From positions 62,001 to 126,000 of the forward strand of contig DKUU01000028.1 of assembly GCA_002490835.1 (NCBI GenBank): DNA of 64,000 bases, read 5' to 3'. This DNA is from Lachnospiraceae bacterium UBA7196. Lineage in GTDB: Bacteria > Bacillota > Clostridia > Lachnospirales > Lachnospiraceae. The notes under the pieces are model-generated. The model was given only the letters and a program-made list of their open reading frames with translations, did no database searches and was not told the origin of the DNA. Below are positions 50,796-59,487 of the stretch, one piece after another (the first letter of the stretch is position 1; every line of letters begins with the position of its first letter). Made by a program: the position numbers and the translations under genes.

Positions 50796-52802
50796 TTACT
50801 TCCTCACGATTCTGTAATAGGTCCGCGCCGTCATTGCGTAACTTGCCGCATAAAGGAGCGCCACCACAGCCGCCACACCTACGCAGCAGCGAATCAACAG
50901 CCCGGTGTCAAAGAACTGCAAAGCCGCTAAAAGGCCGTTTATCATCACCAGTCCTGCCGCGGTGTGCAAAAGCGCGCCCGCAAGGGGCAGGAAAAACACC
51001 AGCAGAATCTGTCTGCGGATCGTTCCCCTGATCTCCGCGTCGCTCATGCCGACCTTACGCATGATCCCGAAACTGTCCTGATCCTCAAACCCTTCCGATA
51101 CCTGCTTAAAGTACATGATGAGCAGCAGACACATAAAAAACAGGAGTCCAAATACCATGCCGATAAATAGCAGACCTCCGTTCATGGAGCGGTTCCCTTC
51201 CCTTCCCTCCAGACCGTTCTCGATCGCCAGAAAATCCTGCTGCCCCTGACACCACTCCATCCATTCCCTGACCATAGCTGTCCTCTCCGCTTCCTTTCCG
51301 TCAAGTAAAAGCTTTAGGTGCCGCACGCCGCTGTGCAGAAAGCCCTCCAGATCGGTCACGCCGTTTTCCTTCGCCCATGCCGTCACGAAGCTGTCAAGTG
51401 TTTCCTGATCCTTCACCACGATCACATAGTCCGCATAAAAGTTATACATCCTGTTTTTTGTCTGCGGAAAGGGATAAATCTGCTCCGGTTCTTCTTTGAC
51501 GGCTGCCTCCACACCCATGAAAACCACATTGTCAAAGCCAAACGGCACCCCCGTCGCGTAGAACAGCACTTCGTCCTCGTCCAAAGTCTGACTTTTATTC
51601 TCCAGACGGTTATAGTCCTCCAGTGTAAGCAGGGTAACGCCATACTGATCCGCCCAATCATATCCCTCAATGCTCACAAATGCGTTGCTTCCCTCCTCCT
51701 TCCCGCAGGATAGCCTGATACTGTTGTAGCAGTCCAGCCTTTTGATCTTCTGCCCATATTTTTCGGCCAGTTCCTTCGCCTTCTCCTCCGCCTTTTCCTT
51801 TACATCACTGTTTTCCGAATAGGCCGCCTCCACATCGTAAGGATGAACAAAATAAGCGACCTGATCCATCCCCGTCCATAAGCTGACCGTACAAGTCAAC
51901 GTAATCAGCAGCATCGTGGAGAAGATACAGATGTTGGACAGCCCCGCCGCGTTCTTTTTCATGCGGTAAAGCATGCCGGAGATCGTCACCTGATTGGACG
52001 GCCTGTAGTATATCTTTTTTCGTTTCTTTAAAAATTGCAGAAACGACACGCTTCCCGAAGTGAACAGAAAATAAGTGCCCAGCACCACCAGTAATACCGC
52101 CAGAAAGAAGTCCGTGAAAATCATTTCATCCAGCTTGCTGGTAACGGAAATGTAATAGCCAGCGAGCAAACAAAACAATCCTACAACAGACCACAGCCAG
52201 ATCCGCTTTACCTCTTTTTCTCCCTTTTTGCTCTCAGACATCAACTGTGCCGGTTTCATGCGGTAAACACCCCACAGACTCCTGATAAAAAGCAGGAAAA
52301 AGACGATGACAAAATAGCGAAGCGTCTCCACGACCGCCCCGATTGAAAAGGTAAACGCCGCTTCCACATTCAGCTGTGACATGCGCAGCAACAGAAGAAA
52401 CATCAGCTTATTCAATACAAAGCCCAAGAGGATCCCCGCCGTCACACTGACCGCATACAGCCCTAAGTTCTCCCAAAAAAGCAGGATGCCAATGTGCTTT
52501 CGTTCCAATCCTAAAAGGCTGTAAAGCCCCAGCTCGCGCTTGCGCCGCTTCTGCAGAAAACTGCCCGCATAGAGCAGGAACAACAGCAGAATAATGGAAA
52601 GCAGCCCTTTCCCCAGCGCAAGCATCAGCCACGCATAGTTCGCCTTTGGGAGCCTTCGCATTAAGTCGTTGTGCAAGAGAGAAGAAAACAGGTAGTAGCT
52701 AAACACGGAAAAGAAGCACGCCAGCAGATACGGGCGGTAGACCAGCTTATTCTGTTTGATTCCTTTGAAAGCCATGACAGGCAGTAATTTTAATTTATTC
52801 AT
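50796..52802 (-). CDS. BceB-type ABC transporter permease (FtsX family)
   Basis: 668-aa membrane protein with the ten-helix Bce layout: four helices (FSYYLFSSLLHNDLMRRLP and on), a large extracellular domain of about 200 residues between helices 7 and 8 (about 310-520), and three C-terminal helices including GLLFIGMVFGLLFFMCLLLIMYFKQVSEG, the FtsX core. Such permeases give resistance to peptide antibiotics such as bacitracin or nisin and signal to the kinase. The ATG at 52802 overlaps the ATPase stop by 8 bases (GATGAATAA). Confidence 0.9.
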   Translation of the reverse strand: MNKLKLLPVMAFKGIKQNKLVYRPYLLACFFSVFSYYLFSSLLHNDLMRRLPKANYAWLMLALGKGLLSIILLLFLLYAGSFLQKRRKRELGLYSLLGLERKHIGILLFWENLGLYAVSVTAGILLGFVLNKLMFLLLLRMSQLNVEAAFTFSIGAVVETLRYFVIVFFLLFIRSLWGVYRMKPAQLMSESKKGEKEVKRIWLWSVVGLFCLLAGYYISVTSKLDEMIFTDFFLAVLLVVLGTYFLFTSGSVSFLQFLKKRKKIYYRPSNQVTISGMLYRMKKNAAGLSNICIFSTMLLITLTCTVSLWTGMDQVAYFVHPYDVEAAYSENSDVKEKAEEKAKELAEKYGQKIKRLDCYNSIRLSCGKEEGSNAFVSIEGYDWADQYGVTLLTLEDYNRLENKSQTLDEDEVLFYATGVPFGFDNVVFMGVEAAVKEEPEQIYPFPQTKNRMYNFYADYVIVVKDQETLDSFVTAWAKENGVTDLEGFLHSGVRHLKLLLDGKEAERTAMVREWMEWCQGQQDFLAIENGLEGREGNRSMNGGLLFIGMVFGLLFFMCLLLIMYFKQVSEGFEDQDSFGIMRKVGMSDAEIRGTIRRQILLVFFLPLAGALLHTAAGLVMINGLLAALQFFDTGLLIRCCVGVAAVVALLYAASYAMTARTYYRIVRK

Positions 52803-53571
52803 CGTCTGCCTCACCTTTCTGCTGTGTCTGGATCACCGTCAGGGCGTCTGATATCAGACGGTACATCGCATCTCTGTCATGGTCTCCCTTGTAAATCTGA
52901 TGGAAGACGCAGCCGTCCTTGATAAAAAGCACCCGCCCCGCGTGAGCCGCCGCCTGAATGCTGTGCGTCACCATAAGGATGGTCTGTCCCTCCCCGTTGA
53001 TCTCTCCGAAGAGTTTTAAAAGTTTCCCGGAAGCCTTGGAATCCAGCGCCCCCGTGGGCTCGTCCGCCAGCACGATATCCGGCTCCGTGATCAGGGCGCG
53101 GCACACTGCCGCCCGCTGCTTCTGCCCGCCCGACACCTCATAAGGGTATTTATCCAAAAGCTCTGTAATTGCCAATTTGCGGGCAAGGGGCATAAGCCTT
53201 TCCTCCATTTCCCGGTAAGGCGCGCCCGCCAGCACCAGCGGCAGGAAAATATTGTCCCGCAGGGACATGGTGTCTAACAGATTAAAGTCCTGAAAGACGA
53301 AGCCCAGATGATCGCGCCTGAAAGCGCAGAGATCCTTCTGGCTGACCTTGGAAAGCTCCTGCCCGTTTAACAGGACCTGACCGCTGGTGGCCGTATCAAG
53401 CGAAGCCAAAATATTTAAGAGGGTGGTCTTGCCCGAGCCAGACTCGCCCATGATGGCTACATATTCGCCTTCTTCCACAGAAAAGTTTACATCGTTAAGC
53501 GCCTGCACCTTGACCGCACCGAAGCGGGTGGTGTAGGTTTTCTTTACATTTTTTACGGTTAGCAATGACAT
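52795..53571 (-). CDS. BceA-type ABC transporter ATPase
   Basis: 258 aa. Walker A GESGSGKTT (residues 42-50), Q-loop FVFQDFNLLD, signature VSGGQKQRAAVCRAL, Walker B DIVLADEPTGALDSKASG and the H-loop TH. High match to the MacB/BceA group. Energises the BceB-type permease, with which it overlaps. GGAGG precedes the start. The operator-like dyad TTACATTTTTGTAA lies upstream. Confidence 0.95.
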   Translation of the reverse strand: MSLLTVKNVKKTYTTRFGAVKVQALNDVNFSVEEGEYVAIMGESGSGKTTLLNILASLDTATSGQVLLNGQELSKVSQKDLCAFRRDHLGFVFQDFNLLDTMSLRDNIFLPLVLAGAPYREMEERLMPLARKLAITELLDKYPYEVSGGQKQRAAVCRALITEPDIVLADEPTGALDSKASGKLLKLFGEINGEGQTILMVTHSIQAAAHAGRVLFIKDGCVFHQIYKGDHDRDAMYRLISDALTVIQTQQKGEADDE

Positions 53572-53654
53572 GGTTTAACCTCCTTCCGAAGCGTTCCGTG
53601 TGACTTTTCCAGCTTCAGCCTCTCTTTGAAATCAAGTTTTTCTTTATTATAAAC

Positions 53655-53699
53655 AAAAAAGGAAATGCGCTGCCATATATTTGGCTTACATTTCCTTTT
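53655..53699 (-). terminator. Terminator after the membrane-protein remnant
   Basis: Minus strand AAGGAAATG pairs with CATTTCCTT around a 21-base loop, followed by TTTTTG. It separates the remnant from the BceA-type gene. Confidence 0.75.
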
Positions 53700-53705
53700 C
53701 GTAAC

Positions 53706-53719
53706 TTACATTTTTGTAA
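53706..53719. promoter_or_regulatory. BceR-type operator dyad
   Basis: TTACA-TTTT-TGTAA, extended to a perfect 16-base palindrome CTTACATTTTTGTAAG. It matches the TnACA-N4-TGTAA box of B. subtilis BceR/PsdR. A TATAAT box lies some 55 bases downstream towards bceA, further than usual, and a second partial AAATGTAAG follows the dyad. Control by the nearby response regulator is predicted. Confidence 0.6.
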
Positions 53720-53737
53720 GAAATATGCTTTTTATTT

Positions 53738-54310
53738 CTATATCGCTTCCCCCGCCTTCTGCAGCAGGCTCTTGAATTTGGAAGACAGCTTACACAGCTT
53801 ATTGTACAGATCAAAGGTAATCTCTGTCGTGGGAGCGACCCGCAGATAGGAGCAGACCATGCAGATCATGGTATAGCTGTCCATCACGGCAGATTTCACG
53901 ACGATGATAATCATCATCGCCAGCAAGAGCGCCGCCGCAAGCCCCATGATGCCGGGCATCCCCATCGCGCTCAGGATACCGATGATCACAAACATAAAAC
54001 AAAACCATGCGATGCCGGAAACGATGACCGCCGTTTTAAGGGCATCCTTTAAAATGGTCTTCCAGTTTTGAAAGTAAATGACCACGCCGTCCGCCGCGCT
54101 CTTAAAGGCTGACTGATCCTCATAATAAAAGGTGTATGCCATACAGCATTCGTCCACGTTTCCCAGCGCAATATCGACAAAGGTCTTGGCGAACGAGGCC
54201 AGAGAATCCATGCCGGGGACTTTTTCAAGGAAATTGCCGATGATGTTGAGGGTTCCGTTGATCTGCGCAATCACCTGCAGGTCATTCAGGAAATGTGCAA
54301 TACCAAACAA
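53738..54310 (-). pseudogene. C-terminal remnant of a multi-helix membrane protein
   Basis: A 190-residue frame with helices AVIVSGIAWFCFMFVIIGIL and GIMGLAAALLLAMMIIIVV, then a soluble tail. It resembles the C-terminal part of larger unnamed Clostridial membrane proteins. Its first 17 residues (MFGIAHFLNDLQVIAQI) are the antisense of a histidine-kinase fragment that starts on the other strand at 54260, and there is no Shine-Dalgarno site at its start. I infer a DNA junction near 54260 that removed the N-terminal part. It could still be translated as a new short protein. Confidence 0.55.
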
Positions 54311-54802
54311 TATGCACAGATGGAAAACTATATCGGCGAATTATCGGGAAATCCCATGCTTTCAAAGAGCTTCTGCATCACGGGAAATCAGGCAGCGGAT
54401 ACCGTGATCTCCATTAAAAAAGCATACGCGGACAGCATCGGCATCCGCCTTGCATGTAAGGGTAACTTTACATGGCTTAATACGCTCTCGCCCATCGATG
54501 TATGCACGCTTTTTTCCAATTTACTGGATAATGCGATATAAGGGTCAAAAGAAACCGAAAATCCGTGTATTTCAATATCAGGAAAAGACCATGAACATTT
54601 TTATACCGTCGTTTTCTCCAATCCCGTTTCTGCACCCGTAAAGATCAGAAACAATTCCGTCAAAACAAGCAAAAAGGATAAAAAGCATCATGGGCTCGGA
54701 CTTTCCAGCGTAAATTCCGTGATCCGCAAATATAACGGCAGCTATACGCTGCAGTGCAAAGATATGGTATTCAGCGTAAAGGCAGTCTTTCCCAAGAAAT
54801 AA
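54260..54802 (+). pseudogene. Broken GHKL histidine kinase (AgrC/VirS-like), C-terminal part
   Basis: The frame reads DLRNHLQVIQEM (H-box region, Asp-Leu-Arg-Asn-His), YIGEL, ITGNQAADTVISIKKAYADS, LFSNLLDNAI (N-box), then an in-frame TAA at 54539-54541, then continues in the same frame with GSKETENPCISISGKDHEHF, HHGLGLSSVNSVIRKYNGSY (G-box) to a stop at 54802. So the kinase domain is complete apart from one nonsense codon, where a residue like Glu would be expected, but the membrane sensor part is missing. No start with a ribosome site is seen. Remnant of a quorum-sensing-type kinase. Confidence 0.75.
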
Positions 54803-54831
54803 CGATTGTCTCAGTCACACAAAGCGCTGTC

Positions 54832-55860
54832 TCAGAGTTCCTCCTGCGCGATTTTTAGAAACACCTTTGTCCCCTCACCGCGTTTCGACTCCACGCGCAC
54901 CGAAAACCCCAGCCTGTCCATAATCTGTCTGCATAAATACAGTCCGATGCCCGTGGACTTCTCGCCCAGACGACCGTTATAGCCCGTAAAACCACGTTCA
55001 AAAATCCGCGGCAGGTCGCTCTCCCCGATGCCGATGCCCGTGTCTTCTATGACAAGATAAGCACACCCATCCGTGACATGCCTGCCTTCTTCGTCCGTTC
55101 CATAAATGGAGATGGAACCGTCCTTCGTATATTTGATTGCATTGGATAAAACCTGTTCGATCACGAAAGACAGCCATTTGGCGTCCGTGACCACCTGCGC
55201 ATGACACTCATTAAGATGCAGGCTGATCCCTGCGCCGCTGAAGAGAAGCCAGAATTTTTTCAGCGCTTTCTTTACCAACTCATCCACATCTATTTTGGTA
55301 AAAGACAGATCCGATGAAATGCTCTCCATTCTGGCATAGTGAAGGGCCATATCCACATACTGTCCCGTCTTAAAGACTTCTTCCCGAAGCTGTTTCACAA
55401 TCTGCGGTTCGCCGTCTGCATTTTGCAGCAGTAAATCCATGGCCGAGAGCGGCACCTTGATCTGATGCGTCCACATGGTATAATAGTCCGCCATATCCTG
55501 CTGCTTCTCGTCAAGCTGCGTGATCAGCGCCCGCTTCTCCGCCTCCTGCGCCCTGATGATCTGCTGATAAACCCGCTCTATGCCAGAAGCCGTCTGCGGC
55601 AGCTCGTCTGCCCGCTCCTGCGCCAGAAGAAGCTGCTGTAATTCCCTGTACTTACTCCGATATTTGAGATAATCCCACACCAGATAACAGCCGCCGAGAA
55701 ACATGACAAGCCCCAGCGCGTAGGTCATATTCGCCAACACGCCCTCATAACCGTAAAGGGCCGCTATCATCATAAAGATCAGCGCTTCCGCGATATAAAT
55801 AGAGACCGGGATCATCCGCTCCCGCAGCCAGGATGCTAAAATAAATGGGGTCTTTTTCAT
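54832..55860 (-). CDS. BceS-type intramembrane-sensing histidine kinase
   Basis: 342 aa. Two transmembrane helices (about 17-37 and 45-65) separated by only a few residues, so no extracellular sensor: the mark of intramembrane-sensing kinases that take their signal from the Bce permease. Phospho-acceptor His132 in MWTHQIKVPLSAMD; HATPase with EQVLSNAIKYTKDG, EDTGIGIGESD and STGIGLYL. The ATG at 55860 is 4 bases after the stop of the PIN toxin gene; the longer frame adds 19 residues. Ribosome site is weak, so its translation may depend on the toxin gene. Confidence 0.92.
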   Translation of the reverse strand: MKKTPFILASWLRERMIPVSIYIAEALIFMMIAALYGYEGVLANMTYALGLVMFLGGCYLVWDYLKYRSKYRELQQLLLAQERADELPQTASGIERVYQQIIRAQEAEKRALITQLDEKQQDMADYYTMWTHQIKVPLSAMDLLLQNADGEPQIVKQLREEVFKTGQYVDMALHYARMESISSDLSFTKIDVDELVKKALKKFWLLFSGAGISLHLNECHAQVVTDAKWLSFVIEQVLSNAIKYTKDGSISIYGTDEEGRHVTDGCAYLVIEDTGIGIGESDLPRIFERGFTGYNGRLGEKSTGIGLYLCRQIMDRLGFSVRVESKRGEGTKVFLKIAQEEL

Positions 55861-55864
55861 ATGT

Positions 55865-56263
55865 CTAATACCGTTCCAAAAATTCTGCCATCGTAACGAT
55901 TTCCGGCATGTCCACATCCAGAACCAAGAAATCTTTATCGCCTGTCACAAATACGTCAATCCCCTCCATGATTGCCGTTGCCAAAATCGGAGAATCTTTT
56001 GTATCACGCATTTGCGGAAATTCACTCAAATCCAACATTTTCGGCGTATAAACCAACTCAAAAGGAAGTTCTAGAAAAAATCTGTCAAGAAACTTCCTTT
56101 TTGCCGGAAATTTTCTGTCAGTCACAAGCCGCAGTTCCTCGATCACATAGTCACACACTATAATCTGGTGACTGTCCGTCAATCGCTTCGCCAGTTCCCT
56201 TGTCTGAGCAGACGGGAAGAAAATCATGGAGATAAAAACGTTGGTATCCAGCATTACCCGCAA
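55865..56263 (-). CDS. PIN-domain toxin (VapC-like ribonuclease)
   Basis: 132 aa. PIN fold with acidic residues: Asp6 in MRVMLDTNVF, Glu near 42-43 (VIEELR), the DTKDSPILATAI core (two Asp near 88-91) and TGDKDFLVL (Asp near 112-114). This is the putative toxin family of PIN proteins that cleave RNA. The TTG start at 56263 is one base after the antitoxin stop and has AAGGGGA 7 bases upstream; ATG at 56254 is an alternative. Forms a pair with the AbrB-like antitoxin. Confidence 0.85.
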   Translation of the reverse strand: MRVMLDTNVFISMIFFPSAQTRELAKRLTDSHQIIVCDYVIEELRLVTDRKFPAKRKFLDRFFLELPFELVYTPKMLDLSEFPQMRDTKDSPILATAIMEGIDVFVTGDKDFLVLDVDMPEIVTMAEFLERY

Positions 56264-56264
56264 A

Positions 56265-56522
56265 CTAATATCCCCTTACTTCTCTTCGAATTTCCTTCAT
56301 ATAATCCTGCATTTCTTCCTCTGTTGTAAAACCTGCCTTCTGCGCTTCTCCGGCGAATGCTTCCTCCGCCCGCTTAAACGCCAGCATTGCGGAATTTTCA
56401 AAATAGAACCTGCCGTCTTCCTCTAAAATCACAATCTTATCTCCCGCTTTCAAATTAAGCGCATTTCTCACCGATACGGGAATGGTAATCTGCCCTTTGC
56501 TGGAAAGTTTCGCTACTTCCAT
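56265..56522 (-). CDS. AbrB/MazE-family antitoxin
   Basis: 85 aa. N-terminal swapped-hairpin DNA-binding domain MEVAKLSSKGQITIPVSVRNALNLKAGDKIVIL (positions 1-33, key Lys9, Gly10, Ile14, Pro15), followed by a helical tail that would bind the toxin. Immediately followed by the PIN toxin. ATG preceded by GAGGATGAT. Expected to autoregulate the pair. It lies 98 bases downstream of the response regulator gene. Confidence 0.88.
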   Translation of the reverse strand: MEVAKLSSKGQITIPVSVRNALNLKAGDKIVILEEDGRFYFENSAMLAFKRAEEAFAGEAQKAGFTTEEEMQDYMKEIRREVRGY

Positions 56523-56620
56523 TGTTCATCATCCTCTCATACATGTCGCTTGGTTTTCTTTACTTTCTTTACTTTTCTATTATACGCAAAGGAACACAAA
56601 ATATCAACTGCATAAACTCA

Positions 56621-57388
56621 CTACGCCTCCCCCAACAGATACCCCGCGCCCTTCTTCGTCTGAATCAGCTCCGCCAGCCCGACTTCCGCAAGCCGCTTGC
56701 GCAGGCGGTTGATATTTACCGTAAGGGTATTGTCGTCCACGAAACACTCGTCGTCCCAGAGCCGCTTCATCAGCATGTCCCGGCTGACCACGCCGCCAGC
56801 CGCCTCGAATAGCGTTTGCAGGATACGAAACTCGTTTTTTGTCAGCTCAATCCTCGCATCGCCGCTTTCTTTTCCTGCCTCCTGCTCTTTCGCGCCCAAT
56901 CTGCCGCTCTGCGCGGCTTCTTCTTTTCGTACCAATTCCGCCAGCTTTTTTCGATAAGAAAGCGACATATCCGTCATATTTAGCAACACACCCCTGTATT
57001 CCAACACCGTCCCCGGCGCGGTAAAGGCATAGGCCCGCCTTAAAAGCGCCTGAATCTTGGCTTGTAAGATTTCCAAGTCAAAAGGCTTGACCACAAAGTC
57101 GTCGCCGCCCATATTGACCGCCATCACTACGTTCATATTATCCGAGGCCGAGGAGATAAAAATAATCGGTACCTGAGAGACTTTGCGGATCTCGCCGCAC
57201 CAGTAGTACCCATTGTAAAAAGGCAGCCCGATATCCAGCAGCACTAGCTGAGGCTCATACGCCGCAAACTGCCCCATCACATCCGCGAAATCCCTGACAG
57301 CCTCCACCTCGTAGCCCCACTTTTCCAGAAATTTTCCGATCTGCTCCGCAATGACCTTATCGTCCTCTACCACAAGTATTTTGTACAT
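56621..57388 (-). CDS. BceR-type OmpR-family response regulator
   Basis: 255 aa: receiver with Asp9, Asp10, phospho-Asp52 in LVLLDIGLPFYNG and Lys in DFVVKPFDLE; then a winged helix (ELTKNEFRILQTLFEAAGGVVSRDMLMKRLW, NTLTVNINRLRKRLAE). A linker insert (KEEAAQSGRLGAKEQEAGKESG, starting at about residue 148) lengthens it. It fits the regulator of the downstream intramembrane-sensing kinase and ABC transporter. GGGGGAC precedes ATG. Confidence 0.93.
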   Translation of the reverse strand: MYKILVVEDDKVIAEQIGKFLEKWGYEVEAVRDFADVMGQFAAYEPQLVLLDIGLPFYNGYYWCGEIRKVSQVPIIFISSASDNMNVVMAVNMGGDDFVVKPFDLEILQAKIQALLRRAYAFTAPGTVLEYRGVLLNMTDMSLSYRKKLAELVRKEEAAQSGRLGAKEQEAGKESGDARIELTKNEFRILQTLFEAAGGVVSRDMLMKRLWDDECFVDDNTLTVNINRLRKRLAEVGLAELIQTKKGAGYLLGEA

Positions 57389-57482
57389 TGTCCGTCCCCC
57401 TCTTCGGAAAATTAAATCAGCGCAAAAAAGCCGCTTTTCCCTTTAATATACCGCATTAGGAAGGCCATTTTCAATAGATATC

Positions 57483-57773
57483 TCAAGAAGCTAACAAGAA
57501 ACGATCCTCTCCTATGAATACCTCCATCGTCATCAAAACGCCCAACCGATATCCCCTGATAAATTGATCCTCCGCATAAAGGCTCTTTTCTTCCGCATTA
57601 ACATCCAGCAGACGCTCCAAAAGTTCCTCTTCTTCGGCGCTTAGTTTTTCCCTTAATTCATTATAGAGTTTATAGCCTTCCTCTTCCAATTGCTTGTGCC
57701 GCGGACTTTTGGTTTCAGCTCCTTCACTCATCTGAAGCTGTTCGCCCGCAAATGCCCTTAAGATTTTATCCAT
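57483..57773 (-). CDS. Small DUF6809-like protein
   Basis: 96 aa, helical, soluble: MDKILRAFAGEQLQMSEGA, then YKLYNELREKLSAEEEELLERLLDVNAEEKSLYAEDQFIRGYRLGVLMTMEVF (positions 40-92). It resembles the DUF6809 family common in Clostridia; role unknown. The ATG at 57773 follows AAGGAGGG at 8 bases; the longer frame adds 8 residues. Confidence 0.75.
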   Translation of the reverse strand: MDKILRAFAGEQLQMSEGAETKSPRHKQLEEEGYKLYNELREKLSAEEEELLERLLDVNAEEKSLYAEDQFIRGYRLGVLMTMEVFIGEDRFLLAS

Positions 57774-57879
57774 AGTATTTTCCCTCCTTAGCATCACAAT
57801 TAGTATAGTATGTTACCATCAATAAATCAAGATTTTTTTACTACCAAGTAATCTGTTATAAACTTAATTTCGTTTATGT

Positions 57880-57914
57880 AAAAAAGGACTATAACCATTT
57901 TGGTCATAGCCCTT
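57880..57914 (-). terminator. Terminator of the sigma/anti-sigma operon
   Basis: Minus strand AAGGGCTATGACC pairs with GGTTATAGTCCTT, loop of 4-5 bases, followed by TTTT, downstream of the anti-sigma gene. Confidence 0.85.
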
Positions 57915-57991
57915 CTGCCATAAAATCATTTCATATATTCCGAAGCGTCATAAATTTCCGATTAAAAATATGGTCATCAGACTTATATTTT

Positions 57992-58963
57992 TCACTTTTC
58001 CTTCGTCCCGCCAACGATCCCTCTGACCAGCAAGATGATTCCCGCCGCACAGCTGCCGACCAGCGCCAGCCACCTGATATTGCCGTCAACCGTATCCACG
58101 TTCCAGATAAAAGGCTTGAACACGGGAATGGAACGCTCCACCCCGATCCACCTGTTAATCAGATAATTCGCAAAGAAGCTGTAGACCCCGACCAATATCG
58201 TGCAGATACCCGCTTTCAAAAAACCATTGCAGTTTACATAACGTATCAACAGAAACATAAACCACACAAGGATCAGACAGGGAAAGGATATCTTCGGCGC
58301 AAGGTACCAAAAGGCCGGAATATTCACATACGCCCCGATCACGAGCATCATCAGGATATACAGGAAGGTATCGACCGTCATCACCGTCAGCCCCTTGTAT
58401 TGCCCAAGCAGCGACCGAAACGGCTGTTCATATACCACAAACGGTAAAAAGCAGACCGACATTCCAAACAGGACCGGTATTGACACGAGGAAAAACCATG
58501 TCCCCTGCGTATAAAGGCAGATCACCCCAAACAACATAAGCAGGCTTGCCGTAAAAGTACCAAGCGTCCACAGCGTCTTATGATCCGGCATCATCAGCGG
58601 CACAATGCTAAGAGACGACGCCACAAGCAGAGAAGCCAGCACGATAAAGAACCAGTCGAGCGCCGCCCCGGTCGCCAGATTCACGATCAGGCAGACCAGC
58701 ACCGGGATCATAAAAACGCCCGCGATCGCCGTCCCGATCACGGCAGACTTCCTCTTAAAAAAGTTGGCCTGCCTGTGCAGCACATCCACCGCCTCCGTCT
58801 CCAGACTGTTCTCCACCTCATCGCTTTTCATCCGCCGTAAAAGCTCGCTGCAGTCCTGACAGTCCGTCAAATGCTCCTCCACAAGCCCCTTACTCTCCTC
58901 ACTGCAGATCTGATCCGCGTACAGCGGCAGTAAATCCTTTATCACATTACAATTCAGTTTCAT
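57992..58963 (-). CDS. Zinc-finger (zf-HC2) anti-sigma factor
   Basis: 323 aa. N-terminal zf-HC2/ZAS motif with Cys20, His31, Cys35 and Cys38 (EEHLTDCQDCSELL) that should hold the sigma factor, followed by seven to eight transmembrane helices. Release on membrane stress is likely by proteolysis or conformational change. Overlaps the sigma gene by 17 bases, a common sign of coupling. No separate protease gene is nearby. Confidence 0.88.
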   Translation of the reverse strand: MKLNCNVIKDLLPLYADQICSEESKGLVEEHLTDCQDCSELLRRMKSDEVENSLETEAVDVLHRQANFFKRKSAVIGTAIAGVFMIPVLVCLIVNLATGAALDWFFIVLASLLVASSLSIVPLMMPDHKTLWTLGTFTASLLMLFGVICLYTQGTWFFLVSIPVLFGMSVCFLPFVVYEQPFRSLLGQYKGLTVMTVDTFLYILMMLVIGAYVNIPAFWYLAPKISFPCLILVWFMFLLIRYVNCNGFLKAGICTILVGVYSFFANYLINRWIGVERSIPVFKPFIWNVDTVDGNIRWLALVGSCAAGIILLVRGIVGGTKEK

Positions 58964-59450
58964 GAATCCCCATCCTTTCCATCAATTTCAGTTTCGCACG
59001 GTGATAAGTGACCCTCGCCCAGCTCTCCGTCCTGCCGCAGAGCACGCTGATCTCCCGAAAAGACATCTCTCCGAAGATCCGCAGCTCAAACACCCTGCGG
59101 TAAGGTTCTTCCAGTTCATGCAGCGCCTGATGGATCTGATAAGAAGTGTCCTTATCTTCCACCTCGCGCGCAACGTCGATGCCGCTGTCTTCGTCCGCAT
59201 CGGGCGGTATGGGTGCGGCGCGCTTTGCCTGTCTCCGCATCTCGTCGACAAAGAGGTTTCTGGCGATGGAGCAAAGCCACGTGACCGCGTTCGCCTCCCC
59301 GCGAAAGGAAGCGCTTGTGATGAACGCCTTATAGAACGTCTCCTGCGTGATCTCCTCCGCGATGTGCGCCTTGCCCGCAAGCGACATCACGTAGGAATAC
59401 ACCCGCATATAGTAGGTCTGATACAGTTTTTCAAATGCCGCTTTCTCCAC
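58947..59450 (-). CDS. ECF sigma factor (RNA polymerase sigma-70 family)
   Basis: 167 aa. Sigma region 2 (LYQTYYMRVYSYVMSLAGKAHIAEEITQETFYKAF, positions 9-43) and region 4 (PYRRVFELRIFGEMSFREISVLCGRTESWARVTYHRAKLKL) are both complete; region 3 is absent, as in ECF sigmas. GTG start with GAGGTGA 6 bases before. The promoter upstream has an ECF-type sequence, so self-activation is likely. Partner of the overlapping zf-HC2 anti-sigma gene. Confidence 0.93.
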   Translation of the reverse strand: MEKAAFEKLYQTYYMRVYSYVMSLAGKAHIAEEITQETFYKAFITSASFRGEANAVTWLCSIARNLFVDEMRRQAKRAAPIPPDADEDSGIDVAREVEDKDTSYQIHQALHELEEPYRRVFELRIFGEMSFREISVLCGRTESWARVTYHRAKLKLMERMGIHETEL

Positions 59451-59487
59451 CTGCCGTCACCTCTTTTTTAAGTGCTTTCAATGATTA

